NCBI GenBank assembly: GCA_946807835.1
Contig: OX327702.1
Coordinates: forward strand, 13,020,001-13,084,000
DNA: 64,000 nt
DNA from: Ailanthus altissimus
Lineage: Eukaryota > Streptophyta > Magnoliopsida > Sapindales > Simaroubaceae
Direction of reading: 5' to 3'
How positions within the stretch are numbered: position 1 is the stretch's first letter; every line of letters begins with the position of its first letter. Below, piece after piece: positions 10,010 to 21,314 of the stretch. Both the position numbers and the translations under genes were made by a program. The notes below the pieces were generated by a model. The model did no database searches. It was not told the origin of the DNA and saw nothing but the letters and a program-made list of their open reading frames with translations.

Positions 10010-10623
10010 ACAGCTTCAAAGGGCCATAAGTAGTCAAATTGGAGCTATTGAAGCTTCTATGGGATTAGAAGCTTGCGATCTGAATGGAAACGAGCTAAAT
10101 GTGTTTATTTGTCTTCAATTAGAGATTGGGACGTGATTTAGAGATGTTTGGTGACGTTGGGCTTAAAGAAGCAGCTAAAGGCTTTCTTTCCATGCTATTG
10201 GGCTTTATTTACTTCTTATGTTACTATTTTTATGTATTTGGGCCATTTTGAACTTGTTTAGTTTTGTTTTAAAATTGTTAAGTCATATTGGGCTTATTTT
10301 GGATTTTTTAAGTTTATTAGGTAACATTAGGGTTTTCCCTCATTTTGTAAGCCTATATAAGGCATGTTAAAGTCTTATAGAGGTAGTTGCCTCATTTTGG
10401 AATTGGATGCACGAAAATAAAACTTTTCTCTCTCAAAATTGTCTTCTCAAGTTTTTCAACTCTTGAAGATATTTACTGACTTATCACTCTTTGATCACTA
10501 AAAGTGTGGCGTCAAAACCCAAAATCGATCCTTGTGGCGTCCATACGACTTATCAAGGTATCTATTTAGTTCTATCCTCCATCAACTGTACCATTTAATT
10601 TTGTTATAAATCAAGGCACATCA
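9916..10623 (+). mobile_element. C1 3' LTR
   Basis: TGATGTGC to GCACATCA, 708 bp, with TATA at 10354-10361. It begins inside the pol coding sequence. The purine tract just before it (CGAGGGTGA) is weaker than in families A, B and D. Confidence 0.95.
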
Positions 10624-11765
10624 CAAAAAGAGAGTGATCAAAAGAAAGAGAGTGAGGAAAAGAAAAAAAAAATGAGGGCGAGAAAAATGAGAGAAAAGCA
10701 AACTTTTATGCAAAAATGAGTGAAATAAAAAGAGCAATGTTTTTATATCAACCAATGATTGTACTTTTCTACAAAGAGGTGTATTTAAACACTAACCAAC
10801 TTGACTCGTCTCTGCATAGTTCAATTCTCTTTTGCAGGAGTTTGATTATATCTTTCCCGAGGAGGTTCCACCTAGTTTACCTCCTATTTGAGGAATTTAA
10901 CATCAAATCGATTTCGTGCTCGGTTCTTCAATTCCAAACCGACCAGCCTATCGAAGCAAAACCCGAGGAGGCAAAGGAGCTACAAAGGCAGGTTAGTGAC
11001 TTGATGAAAAAGGGGTATGTAAGAGAAAGTATGAGTCTCTGCGTCATGCCAGTGATTTTAGTTTAAAAAAAAGATGGATTGTGGAGAATATGCATTGATT
11101 GCCGAGCAATTAATAATATAACGGGAAAGTATCGTCATTCTATTCCTCGCTTAGATGATATGTTAGATGAGCTGCATGGTACTTGTGTATTTTCTAAGAT
11201 TGATTTAAAGAGTGGGTATCATCAAATAAGAATGAAAGAGTGTAATGAATGCAAAACTGCTTTTAAAATAAAATATGGCTTGTATGAGTGGTTAGTTATG
11301 TCATTTGAATTAACTAATGCACCAAGTACTTTTATGCGATTAACGAACCATGTCTTGCGCGCTTTCATAGGCAGGTTTGTTGTTGTTTATTTTGATGATA
11401 TTCTCATCTATCGCAAAAAATTGGATGATCATGCTGTACATTTGAAATCAGTTTTGGATGTACTTAGAAAAGAGAAGTTATTTGCTCACTTGAAGAAGTG
11501 TACCTTTTGCACCGATAAGCATGTGTTTCTTGGTTTTGTTGTTAGTGCACAAGGAATACAGGTTGACAAAGAGAAGATTTGCGCGATTCAAGAATGGCCG
11601 AGTCCCACAAGTGTAGGTAATGTTCGTAGATTTCATGAGCTCGCTAGTTTTTACAGGAGGTTCGTGAAAGATTTTAGCAGCATCACTGCACCGCTTACTG
11701 AAGTCATCAAGAGAAAAATGTTGGATTCAAATGGGGAGATGAATAAGAGAAGGCATTCTAATTGA
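10624..11765 (+). pseudogene. A1: linker and reverse transcriptase, right of C1
   Basis: The A1 element resumes after the C1 TSD. First comes a Lys/Glu-rich linker (10629-10715), then a pre-RT region with a frameshift near 10830, then the RT blocks [42 protein letters not shown] and [13 protein letters not shown] at 11064-11066 interrupts the block that reads LVPKKDG in intact copies, because TTTAAAAAAAA replaces the normal codons. The MPFGL block is changed to MSFEL. Both defects are shared with A5. RT then shifts frame near 11700 into the RNase H. Confidence 0.88.
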
Positions 11766-12180
11766 TCAAGGAAAAATTAACTCATGCTGCTTTACTTGCT
11801 TTACCTGATTTTACTAAAAACTTTGAAATTGAATATGATGTTTCAGGTATAGGTATAGGTTCAGTTCTTATGCAAGGAGAAAGACTAATAGTATATTTTA
11901 GTGAGAAATTAAGTGAGGTAGCCTTAAATTATCCTATTTATGATAAGTTATTATATGCATTGATTCGAGCATTAGAACTATGGCAACACTACCTTTGGCC
12001 TAAGGAGTTTGTGATTCACACCGATCATGAGTCCTTAAAACATTTGAAGGGCCAACATAAGTTGAACAGGAGACATACAAAATGGGTGGAAATCATCGAG
12101 ACATTCCCATATGTCATTCGATACAAGCAAGGTAAGGAAAATATTGTTGCCAATGCACTTTTCTCGAAGGTATGCATTAA
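11762..12180 (+). pseudogene. A1 RNase H
   Basis: RNase H blocks: [18 protein letters not shown], where Val-Ser stands for the usual Ala-Ser after the catalytic Asp, [26 protein letters not shown], and [20 protein letters not shown]. It would degrade the RNA strand of the RNA-DNA hybrid. The frame changes at about 12130-12170 into the RNase H-integrase linker ([17 protein letters not shown]). Confidence 0.85.
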
Positions 12181-13458
12181 TTTCTACTCTTGATGCAAAA
12201 TTACTTGGTTTTGAGCATATTAAAGAATTGTATCCTTTAGACCATATGTTTTTTGAGGAGTTTCAGACGTGTGAGAAAAATGAAGTAGGTAAGTTCTTTA
12301 GGCACAAGGGCTTCTTGTTTCGAGAAAATAAATTGTGTGTGCCAAATTGCTCTTTGCGTGATTTGTGGGACACTTTGGAGTCACTAAGACCATAGCTGTT
12401 TTGCAAGAACATTTGGCCACACATAAAAAGAGATGTTGAGAGAATTTGTGGTAGATGTGTTACATGTGTTACATGTAGGCATGCAAAATCCCGAGTGCAA
12501 CCCCATAGTTTGTACATGCCACTGCCTATTCCCAATGAGCCTTGAATTGATATTTCGATGGACTTTGTATTAGGTTTGCCTAGGTCTAAACGTGGTAGTG
12601 ATTCAATTTTTGTGGTTGTGGATAAATTTGCTAAGATGGCACATTTCATTCCATGTTACAAAACTGATGATGCTTCACATGTTGCTGATTTGTTCTTTAG
12701 AGAAATTGTAAGATTACATGATATGCCTAGAACAATAATTTCAGATAGAGATGTTAAGTTCTTGAGTTACTTTTGGAAGACTTTATGGTGTAAGTTAGGA
12801 ACTATATTATTATTTTCTACTACTTGTCACCCACAAACTGATGGTCAAACCGAAGTAGTAAATAGGACTTTGACTACTTTGTTAAGGGCTATAATTAAAA
12901 AGAACATCAAAACTTGGGAAGAATCTTTACCACATGTTGAGTTTGCTTATAATCATACTATTCATTCTGCTACTAAGTTTTCACCATTTGAAATTATTTA
13001 TGATTTTAATCCTTTAAACTCCATTAGATTTAATACCATTATCTTTGTCTGAACGTGCTAACTTAGATGAAAAGAAAAAGACTGAATTTGGTAAGCAGAT
13101 ACATGAGAAAGCAAGACTCAATATTGAGAGGAGAACATAGCAGTATGCAAAACAAGCTAATAAAGGGCGTCAACAGCTAATTTTTGAACCTGGAGATTGG
13201 GTTTGGTTGCATATGCGGAAAGAAAGATTTTCGGCACAACAGCAATCTAAGTTATTTCCAAGAGGAGATGGACCATTTCAAGTCCTTGAGTGCACCAATG
13301 ACAATGCATATAAGTTAGATTGGCCAGGTGAGTACAATGTTAGTGCCATGTTTAATGTTACTGATTTAAGTCCTTTTGATGTAGGTGATGATTTGAGCAC
13401 AAATCCTTTTCAAGATGAGGGGAATGATGAGGGCACGACTAACAAATGGAATGCATAA
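12111..13458 (+). pseudogene. A1 integrase and C-terminal module
   Basis: The linker is followed by a damaged zinc domain. About 30 bp carrying the first zinc His are deleted at about 12366, and 9 bp (GTGTTACAT) are duplicated near 12457-12474, giving CVTCVTC in place of CVTC. The core [30 protein letters not shown] and [13 protein letters not shown] is open from 12558 to 13050, so all three catalytic acids remain. A frame break at about 13010 follows, then the GPF module (13207-13458). The frame enters the LTR at 13425 and stops at 13456-13458, within NKWNA. Confidence 0.85.
13412..13424 (+). other. A1 polypurine tract
   Basis: AAGATGAGGGGAA directly precedes the 3' LTR start TGATGAGGGC and also encodes pol residues. 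Confidence 0.75.
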
Positions 13459-14265
13459 CCTATTCAATTTCCAATTGGTCAGTTACAAGGGCTCGAGCTA
13501 AAAGGTTCAAGGAAACTCTCAATGGACTGATTCAAAACATTTTGGCAGAGAAAAATTCATGGGGGTGCAAGGAAGATATTTCACGTGTTCCACAAAGTTG
13601 GATTTCCATAATTTAAGCTTTGGAATAATCTAGAAGAAATTTCTTAAATCACAAAGTGGTTGGAATTAGAGGAGTTTTCTAAATTGGTGATCACAGCAGC
13701 CCTTTTGAGTAACCCAAGTAGTTAGAAGCTTTTGGGAGCTTACAATAAACTTTTATTATAGTAGTTGTAATATTTGAAATAAAACCTTAGTTGTTGGTAG
13801 TTGGTAGTTAGTTAAAGTCTGCAACTGCATTTATTGTTGTAGTTGCAAAGTTTGAAGCATTTATTATTGTAGTTACAAAGTTTTAAAAAAAACTAGTTTA
13901 AAGCCATGTTGGTAGTAGTTGGTAATTAGTAGTTTTTAAGTTATTGTAATAAATGCTATCATCTCAAATGTTCACCATAAATATATAAGGGATGATAGAA
14001 AAGAATTCAACAATTTGATTAAGGAAATTCTCTTTGGTTCTTTTAGAACTCTTTGAACTTATCAGAATAATTTCTGTGGCGTTCTCCTTCGACTTATCAA
14101 TCAATCAATCAATCATTCTAAAATTGACTGTGGTGTCTTCATTATACGAAGGTTTTTGCTTCAATATAAGTAACGGGTCGCAGTTTCATACAAATCTGTT
14201 TCTTGATGATTTTGGAGTCCTTCTTGATCCATAACGTTATCAACTTCTTGGCGTGGATCGTATCA
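13425..14265 (+). mobile_element. A1 3' LTR
   Basis: It runs from TGATGAGGGCACGAC to GGATCGTATCA, 841 bp. The ends match the LTRs of A5 (19251-20074 and 27055-27898). A TATA-like ATATATAAGG lies near 13981. Immediately after it, at 14266, comes gag sequence with no primer-binding site or leader. Confidence 0.9.
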
Positions 14266-14912
14266 AAGCAGAGATGGAACAAATTTATAAATTGATAGAT
14301 CGGGTAAAGAATGCACGTTTGGAGCAGCTACAAAACACTCCTAATGTGTATAGGAGAAAGAGAGTTTAACCTAAGGAAGTGAGGGTTGAAGATAAAAAGT
14401 ACTATAGAGGCAGTTTTAATATAGAAGATGATCGAAATTCAATTGTTCACAATAGAAGATATGGTGGGTAGTTTATAGGAGCTATGAATTAGGAAGATAA
14501 TAACTTGAGTAGTATTAAGATGAAAATTCCATCATTTAAAAGCAAAAATGATCTAGAAGCTTACCTTTAGTGAGAGAAGAAGATAGAATTAGTATTTAAT
14601 TGTTACAATACTTTTGAGCTTAGAAAGATAAAACTTGCAGTCATTGAATTTTTTTATTGTGCCATTGTTTTGTGGGATCAACTATTGTTAATCATGAAGG
14701 AAATTACAGTGTGTCCAATAGAGACATGAGAGGAAATGAAAACCCTGATGAGGAGGCGGTTTGTTCCAAGATATTACAACCGTGAGTTGTATCAAAAATT
14801 GTAAAGTCTTCCATAAGGTAATCAAAGTGTAGAGGATTATAATTAAAAGATGGAAATCACTATGATCAGAGCAAATGTAGAGGAAGACCAAGAGGCTACT
14901 ATAGCTAGGTTC
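14266..14912 (+). pseudogene. A2: family A gag fragment
   Basis: This matches A5 gag from about 20640: MEQIYKLIDRVKNA, VRVED, SSIKMKIPSF, the ELVFNCYN block, WDQLLL and RRRFVPRYYNRELYQKL. Stops are frequent (14368, 14470, 14492 and others). It joins the A1 LTR end directly on the left. On the right it joins inverted RNase H sequence, sharing about 4 bp (CTTG). It is a dead capsid remnant. Confidence 0.85.
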
Positions 14913-15930
14913 TTGCTTTTATCGGATGACATATGAGAATGTCTCGATGAATTCCACCCATTGTGCATGTCTCCTATTCAACTTGTGTTGGACTTTCGAA
15001 TGCTTCAAGGATTCATGGTCAGTGTGAATCATGAACTCCTTAGGCCAAAGGTAATGTTTCCATGTTTCCAATGCTCAAACCAATGCATATAATTCTTTAT
15101 CACAAGTAAGGTAAGGTAATTTAAGACCGCCCCACTTAATTTCTTGTTGAAATATGCTATTGGTCTTTCTCTTTGCAAAAGATTTGAACCTATATCCATT
15201 CCTGAAGCATCACATTCAATTTTAAATGTTTAAGCAAAATCAGGCAAAGCAAGTGAAGTAGCATGAGTTAATTTTTAATGGATCAATTGGAATGCCTTCT
15301 CTTGTTCATCTCCCTATTTAAATCCAACGTTCTTCTTGATGACTTCAGTTAGCAGTGCAGAGATGCTATAAATCTTTCACGAACCTCCTATAAAAACTAG
15401 CAAGCCCATGAAAACTATGAACATGACCTACACTTATTGGACTCAACCATTCTTGAATTGCGAGAATCTTCTCTTCATCAACCTATATTCCTTGTGCATT
15501 CATAACAAAACTAAGAAAAAAAGCATATCGGTGCAAAAGGTGCACTGCTTCAAGTTAGCAAATAACTTCTCTTTTCTAAATACATCCACAATAGATTTGA
15601 AATGTACATGCACGTTTTTGCTATAAATGAGAATATTATCAAAATAAACAACAACAAATCTTCCTATGAAAGCACCTAAGACATGGTTCATTAATTGCAA
15701 AAAACGTACTTGGTGCTTTACTTAAAGCTGCTTTCCATTCATCTCACTCTTTCATTTTAATTTGATGATACCCGCTCTTTAAATAAATCTTAGAAAATAC
15801 ACAAGCACCATGCAGCTCATCTAACACATCATCTAAGTGAGGAATAGGATGATGATACTTTACCGTTATAGTATTGATTGCTCGAAAACCAATGCATATT
15901 CTCCACGATCCATCCTTTTTAGGAACTAAT
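14911..15930 (-). pseudogene. A3: RNase H and reverse transcriptase, inverted
   Basis: On the minus strand, reading from 15930 down, this runs from the [13 protein letters not shown] block of RT through [13 protein letters not shown], where the second catalytic Asp is Asn, to RNase H (THESLKH-type block near 15020-15040) and the RYKQGK motif. Stops and small deletions are present; for example the [12 protein letters not shown] block is damaged near 15700. Gag and protease are missing: at about 15930 RT is fused to the leader, sharing about 7 bp (ATTAGTT). Confidence 0.85.
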
Positions 15931-16190
15931 CAAACAAATATTACAATTTTTAGCAACAATTCTCCAAGAAATCACCTAGAGAAATTCAAATTTAAAGTCT
16001 TAGAAAAGTAAGATTGTGTCACGGATTTTATTTTTGGAGTAAGGAATTCTGATTTGTGGAATCAAAAAGGAACACAAAGATGTAAAATTGAAATAAGAAT
16101 TGCAAGAGTTGAATCACAATATTACTTTTTTAATTCTCTTTTTACATTTTTTTTAAAATATAAAGATAAGAAAAACTATAACTAGTGCCA
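15931..16190 (-). other. A3 untranslated leader
   Basis: This is the reverse complement of the A5 leader near 20100-20340, including the poly-T/poly-A tracts and the GATTCAACTC block. No coding sequence is visible. Confidence 0.8.
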
Positions 16191-16203
16191 GGCTTTGATA
16201 CCA
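16191..16203 (-). other. A3 primer-binding site
   Basis: On the minus strand, TGGTATCAAAGCC follows the LTR end by two bases. One base differs from the initiator tRNA-Met complement found in A5 and C1. Confidence 0.8.
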
Positions 16204-16205
16204 AC

Positions 16206-17060
16206 TGATACGATCCACACTAAGAAATTGATAAAGTTATGGATCAAGAAGGACTCCAAGACCGTCTAGAAATTAATTTGTATGAAATCGTAACCCATTG
16301 CTTATATTGAAGCAAGAAACTTGGTATAATGAAGATGCCACAATCAATTGTGGAATGATTGATTGATAAGTCGAATGAGAATGCTATGGAAAATTATTTC
16401 AATAAGTTAAAAAAGTTTTAAAAGAACAAAAGTGAATTTTCTAAATTAAATTGTTGAATGCTTTTCTCTCATCCCTCATGTATTTACAGTGAACATTTAG
16501 GATGCCAACATTTATTATAACATTTAATGACAACTTAAAAACTACTAACTACCAAGTACTACCAATAAGACTTAATTTTAAACCAGCTTTGAAACTTTGC
16601 AACTACAACAATAAATGCACTGCAAACTTTAACTAACTACCAACTACCATCAATACCTAAGGGTTTATTTCAAACATTATAACTACTATCATAAATATTT
16701 ATTGTATGCTCTCAAAGCTTCTAATCACTTGGGTTGCTCACATAGGCTGCTTTGCTGTTGTTCCCATCATTTTCCAACACTTATTGAGTCAAAATTAGGT
16801 AATCGCCAATTAAGAAAACTCCATTCAATCCATCTACTTTGTGATATGAGAAATTTCTTCTAGATTATTCTAAAGCTTGAATCATGGAAATCCAACCTTG
16901 TGAAACATCATCCTTGGGCCTCCTTGAATTCACCTCAGCCCAAATGTTTGGAATCAGTCCAATAAGAGTTTCCTTGAACCTTTTAGCTCAAGCCTTTGTA
17001 ACCGGACCAATTGGAACTTGAATAGGATCTGCATTCTATTTGTTAGTCATGCCCTTATCA
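16206..17060 (-). mobile_element. A3 5' LTR
   Basis: On the minus strand it runs from TGATAAGGGCATGAC (17060) to GGATCGTATCA (16206), 855 bp. It directly abuts plus-strand gag of A4 at 17061. It keeps about 45 bp (around 16745-16800) that the plus-strand A LTRs lack near their AAATTGGTGATC block, so this copy represents the longer ancestral form. Confidence 0.88.
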
Positions 17061-18207
17061 TGAAGTATGGAGGATTATTATAAGGAGATGGAAATCGCTT
17101 TGATCAAAGTGAATAAAGATGAAGACTAAGAGGCTACTATGGCTAAGTTTTTGGTTGGTTTGAATTGGCAAATTGCTAATTCAGTAGAATTGCAATATTA
17201 TGTGGAGTTAGAAGATATGGTACGCATGGCTATCAAAATTGAGAACTAACTCAAGAGGAGGGTAGTAGTACACTGCAAAACCCTAGCTGGGGTTCATCAT
17301 AAAGGCTAAATTTAATGAAGAAATAGGAGAATCAAGCCAATTCTAAGCCCAAATCGAGCAAAAACCAAAAGCAACCAGCCATGGAAATCAAGGTTAATCT
17401 AATTCTTCCACCACTCAAAATTGAGATAACAAGTGTTTTAAATGCCAAAGCAGGGGTCACATAGCGAGCCAATGTCTAAACAAAAGAGTTATGATATTGC
17501 GAGATAATAGTGAAATTGAATCCAATGATGAAGATGTCACTGAATCTATGCCACCATTGGAGGACGTGGATGATGAGGAATACGCCGCCCAAGTTGAATT
17601 GTTGGTTGCGAGGAAAGCTCTAAGTATGCAGGTCAAAGAAGATGACAAAGTGCAGTAAAAAAACATCGTTCATACAAGGTGCCACATGAAAAATAAGGAG
17701 TTTGATGATATCTTTCACGAGGAGGTTACATATTGTTTACCTCCTATTCGAGTAATTAAACATCAAATCAATTTTGCGCTTGGTGCTTCTATTCCAAACA
17801 AACAGTCTATCAAAGCAATCTCGAGGAGACTAAGGAGCTACAAAGGTAACTTGTGTTTCTTGGTTTCGTTGTGGCTGCACAAGGAATACAGGTTGATAAA
17901 GATAAATCTGCACTATTCAAGATTGACCCAGTCCAGCGAGTGTAGGTCATGTTTTTCGTTTTCATGAACTTGCTAGTTTTTATAAAAGGTTTGTGAAAGA
18001 CTTTAGCAGCATCATCGTACTACTTACTAATGTCATCAAGAAGAATTCGATTGGGGAGATAAACATGAGAAGGCATTCTAATTGATTAAGGAAAATTTAA
18101 CTCATGCTCCTTTACTTGTTTTTCCTAATTATACTGAAATATTTAAAATTGAATGTGATGCTTCAGGTATGTGTATAGGGGTAGTTCTTATGTCAAGACG
18201 AAGACCA
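17061..18207 (+). pseudogene. A4: internally deleted gag-pol fragment
   Basis: The end of gag (QSVEDYYKEM-like, then LQYYVELEDMV) leads to an intact zinc knuckle CFKCQSRGHIASQC (about 17432-17473) and the acidic linker. At about 17697 the protease is skipped and the fragment joins the pre-RT region (EFDDIFHEE, 17699), then near 17850 skips the RT core to the RT thumb ([18 protein letters not shown]) and the start of RNase H (FKIECDASGM-like). These deletions show it was never a complete source copy in its present form. It ends in a D/F-like LTR near 18207. Confidence 0.82.
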
Positions 18208-18780
18208 ATTTGACATAATTACAGAAATTGAAGACTTTTTTCCAATTCAAGAAGATGCTAGTTGAATTAGTAGAAGTTATATTTAAATTTTATAATTGCA
18301 TTTGTTTTACTAGTCAAATTTTTTTACTTTCGGATTTAGGTAGCTGTAAGTTTGTTGTATTTGTTTTGTCAACTATTATTTTAACTTTGGGTGTGAGGGT
18401 AGCTGTAAGTTTAAAATATAAGTTTGAATGTTGTGACTTGACATCCCATGTGGTCTCTAAAATACCATGGCAATTGAATTATTTTAAAATATAGAATTTT
18501 TTAAATTACACTTGTGAGAGTTTTTCTTAAGTTCTTTAGAGAACTTTTTAGTACATATTAAAATTTCATCTTGTGGCATTCTTCTAGACTTATCACTCAA
18601 AACTTCTAATCCATTTTGAGTGTGGCGTCTACAATTGATTTTAATCCTGGTTCTTATCTCTTATAGATAAGAATAGGTTAAGGTTCTTGTTTTTGTTTAT
18701 TTAAAATCTGAATTAGAGTGATCCTATGGCAAAGGAACCTCATTAAGCATTGGGTAGTTTTCTTTGTGAGGTTCACATCA
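18208..18780 (+). mobile_element. D/F-type LTR fragment
   Basis: The right end TTTGTGAGGTTCACATCA and the upstream AGTGTGGCGTCTACAATTG region match the D1 LTRs in inverted form. The middle (GGTCTCTAAAATACCATGG) matches F1 near 29140. The left end is truncated against A4. No internal sequence follows; a copia LTR scrap begins at 18781. Confidence 0.75.
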
Positions 18781-19250
18781 CCATAAATTTGTAAATGAAA
18801 GATCTTCTCAAGTTGAGTAGTATTTGCGGTCTTTTTAACCCGAGCACCATAGGGTGCTTTGTGAGTGATCTACCATGCTTAAGTTTCATACATGTTAGGC
18901 ACCTTTAATGGTCTGACCACTAATTGTCGTTGGGTATGGTCTGATGCTCATGGAGTCTAGTGTGTGTACATATGGAATCCATCACCTTATATATGGGTGA
19001 GTTGTATATCCTAATACTCCAAGATTGTATTTTGGGTAATCTTGTGGCCACAAGCATAAAACTTGAGAAAAGAGTTTCTTGTGGGATAAACAATATAGAA
19101 AATGTGTTTGCAGATATTATTTTTGAAAATACCAATCTGGAGATACGGTTGAGTATATGGAGACTTAATGGTAATGATCTATGTCTTTGCTCTTTCAGGA
19201 TATAAGTGACGGAGGGATTATATGAATCTGTATTAACCTCAGCTTGTATG
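18781..19250 (+). mobile_element. E1: copia LTR fragment, left of A5
   Basis: This matches copia LTR E2 from about 24400 to 24860 (GGTCTTCTCGAG-like, TGATGCTCATGGAGT, GAGTTGTATATC, GGATATA). It is split by A5: GCTTGTATG at 19242-19250 continues as GGTTCAAC after 27903. Both outer ends of the LTR are missing. Confidence 0.85.
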
Positions 19251-20074
19251 TGATGAGGGCATGACTAACAAATGGAATGGAAAACCTATTCAAGTTCCAA
19301 TTGGTCCGGTTACAAGGGCTTGAGCTAAAAGGTTCAAGGAAACTCTCAATGGACTGATTCAAAACATTTTGGCAGAGGTAAATTCATGGGGGTGCAAGGA
19401 AGATATTCCACATGCTCCACAAGGTTGGATTTCCATGATTCAACCTTTGGAATAATCTAGAAGAAATTTCTCAGATCACAAAGTGGATGGAATTAGAGGA
19501 GTTTTCTAAATTGGTGATCTCAGCAGCCCTTTTGAGTAACCCAAGTAGTTAGAAGCTTTTGGGAGCCTACAATAAATATTTATGATAGTAGTTGTAATAT
19601 TTGAAATAAAGCCTTAGTTGTTGGTGATTGGTAGTTAGTTAAAGTCTGCAGCTGCATTTATTGTTGTAGTTGAAAAGTTTGAAGCATTTATTGTTGTAGT
19701 TACAAAGTTTTAACAAAACTAGTTTAAAGCCACGTTGGTAGTTACTAGTTTTTAAGTTGTCATTCAATATTATAATAAATGCTATCATCCCAAATGTTCA
19801 CTATAAATACCTGATAGAAAAGAATTCAACAATTTAATTAAGAAAATTCTTTGGTTCTTTTAGAACTCTTTGAACTTATTGGAATAATTTTCGTGGCATT
19901 CTCCTTCGACTTATCAATCAATCATTCCATAATTGATTGTGGCGTCTTCATTATATCAAGGTACTTGCTTCAATATAAGCAACGGGTCGCGGTTTCATAC
20001 AAATCTGTTTCTTGACGATCTTGGAGTCCTTCTTGATCCACAACGTTATCAACTTCTTGGCGTGAATCATATCA
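19251..20074 (+). mobile_element. A5 5' LTR
   Basis: It runs from TGATGAGGGCATGAC to GTGAATCATATCA. This copy fixes the true LTR start of family A, because what precedes it is unrelated copia LTR. The first part is homologous to pol coding (NKWNG, then TRA and RFKETLNGLIQ). Confidence 0.93.
19802..19809 (+). promoter_or_regulatory. TATA box of the A5 5' LTR
   Basis: TATAAATA is conserved at the same place in the A5 3' LTR (27617-27624) and, with changes, in other A LTRs. Confidence 0.6.
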
Positions 20075-20076
20075 GT

Positions 20077-20088
20077 TGGTATCAGAGC
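20077..20088 (+). other. A5 primer-binding site (initiator tRNA-Met)
   Basis: TGGTATCAGAGC lies two bases after the 5' LTR. Confidence 0.9.
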
Positions 20089-20541
20089 TTGGTATTAGTT
20101 ATAGGTTTGCCTATCTTTATATTTAAAAAAAATATTGAAAAAAAAGAAATATTGTGATTCAGCTCTTGTAATTCTTATTTCAATTTTACATCTTAAGTTT
20201 CTTTTGATTCCACAAACCTAAATTCCTTGCTCCAAAAAAAAAAAAAATCCATGACACAGCCTTGTTTTTTTAAGCCTTTAAATTCGAATTTCTCTTGGTG
20301 AGTTCTTGGAGAATTATTGCTGAAAATTGTGATGTTTGTTTGATTAGTTTGATAAGAATCTATAAAGGATTACTACGAATGGAAAAAGGCAAGAGTGGTG
20401 AGAACATAAGAGGGTAAAAACTGATCTTTTTTTTTGGTGTGAAACACGAGTGAAAGTTGACTGAATCATTCTTTGAGTGAAACACGTGAGCGAGTGTGTG
20501 AGGTTTCTTTTTTTTTTTTCTAACTTTATTTTGCAGTAAAA
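20089..20541 (+). other. A5 untranslated leader
   Basis: About 450 bp of AT-rich sequence with poly-A and poly-T runs (near 20236 and 20508). No frame was recognised. Confidence 0.7.
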
Positions 20542-21297
20542 ATGTTGGACAAGAACAAAATTACTTCCGGAACTGCATTAGAAGAGGTTGATCCAAAGTT
20601 TCTCATGGAAGCTATAATGAGTGAGGTGAGGAGAGTATTGAAAACGGAGATGGAACAGATCCATGAACGAATAGAACAGGTAGAGAATGCACATGGGCAG
20701 CCACAAAACAATCCTAATGTGCATAGGAGAGGGAGAGTTCAAACTAGGGAAGTGAGGATTGAAGCTGAAGAGTGTTATGGGGAAGGTTTTGATGAAGAAG
20801 ATGACAAGGATTCAATTGTTGGTATTAGGAGATATGGTGGGCGGTTTAGAGAAGCTAGGAATCGAGAAGATAATAACTTGGGTAGTATTAAGATGAAAAT
20901 TCCTTCATTTCAAGGCAAAAATGATCTAGAAGCTTACCTTGAGTGGAAGAAGAAGTTAGAATTAGTATTTGAATGTCATAATTATTTCGAGCTTAAAAAG
21001 GTAAAACTTGCAGCCATTGAATTTTTTGATTTTGCAATTGTTTGGTGGGATCAACTAGTGTTAAACAGAAAAGGAAATAGAGAGCGTCCGATAGAGACTT
21101 GGGAGGAAATGAAAACCGTGATGAGGAGACGATTTGTTCCAAGACATTACTACTGTGAGTTATACCAAAAATTACAAAGTCTTACACAAGGTAATCAAAG
21201 TGTGGAGGATTATTATAAGGAGATGAAAGTCGCTATGATTAGAGCAAATGTAGAGGAAGACCGAGAGGCCACTATGGCGGGTTTTTGGTTGGTTTGA
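20542..21297 (+). pseudogene. A5 gag
   Basis: This is a 251-codon open frame from ATG at 20542. An N-terminal helical region (EVRRVLKTEMEQIHERIEQVE, residues 29-49) probably forms a coiled coil. The basic/acidic linker is followed by the capsid core IKMKIPSFQGKNDLEAYLEWKKK, CHNYFELKKVKLAAIEF, WWDQLVL, TWEEMKTVMRRRFVPRHY and YYKEMKVAMIRA. It is the best-kept gag in the window. A frameshift before AGFWLV ends it, and gag continues from 21315 in another frame. Confidence 0.9.
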
Positions 21298-21314
21298 ACT
21301 AGGAAATTGGTAAT

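Larger units (their letters stand above)
4491..10623 (+). mobile_element. C1: structurally complete Ty3/gypsy retrotransposon
   Basis: Both LTRs (707 and 708 bp), a primer-binding site and gag-protease-RT-RNase H-integrase in gypsy order are present. The 5-bp TSD CAAAA is perfect (4486-4490 and 10624-10628), and removing C1 restores the A sequence AGATTACAAAAAGAGAG seen uninterrupted near 22190-22210. The LTR ends form an 8-bp inverted repeat, TGATGTGC and GCACATCA. By eye the LTRs differ at about 35 sites, roughly 95 percent identity. It is the least decayed element here, yet pol has several frame breaks, so it could move only with proteins from another copy. Confidence 0.95.

Noticed and set aside
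18960..19205. 81-codon frame MCVHMESITLYMGE
   Set aside because: It lies inside copia LTR E1, and the corresponding region of E2 and E4 is not open.
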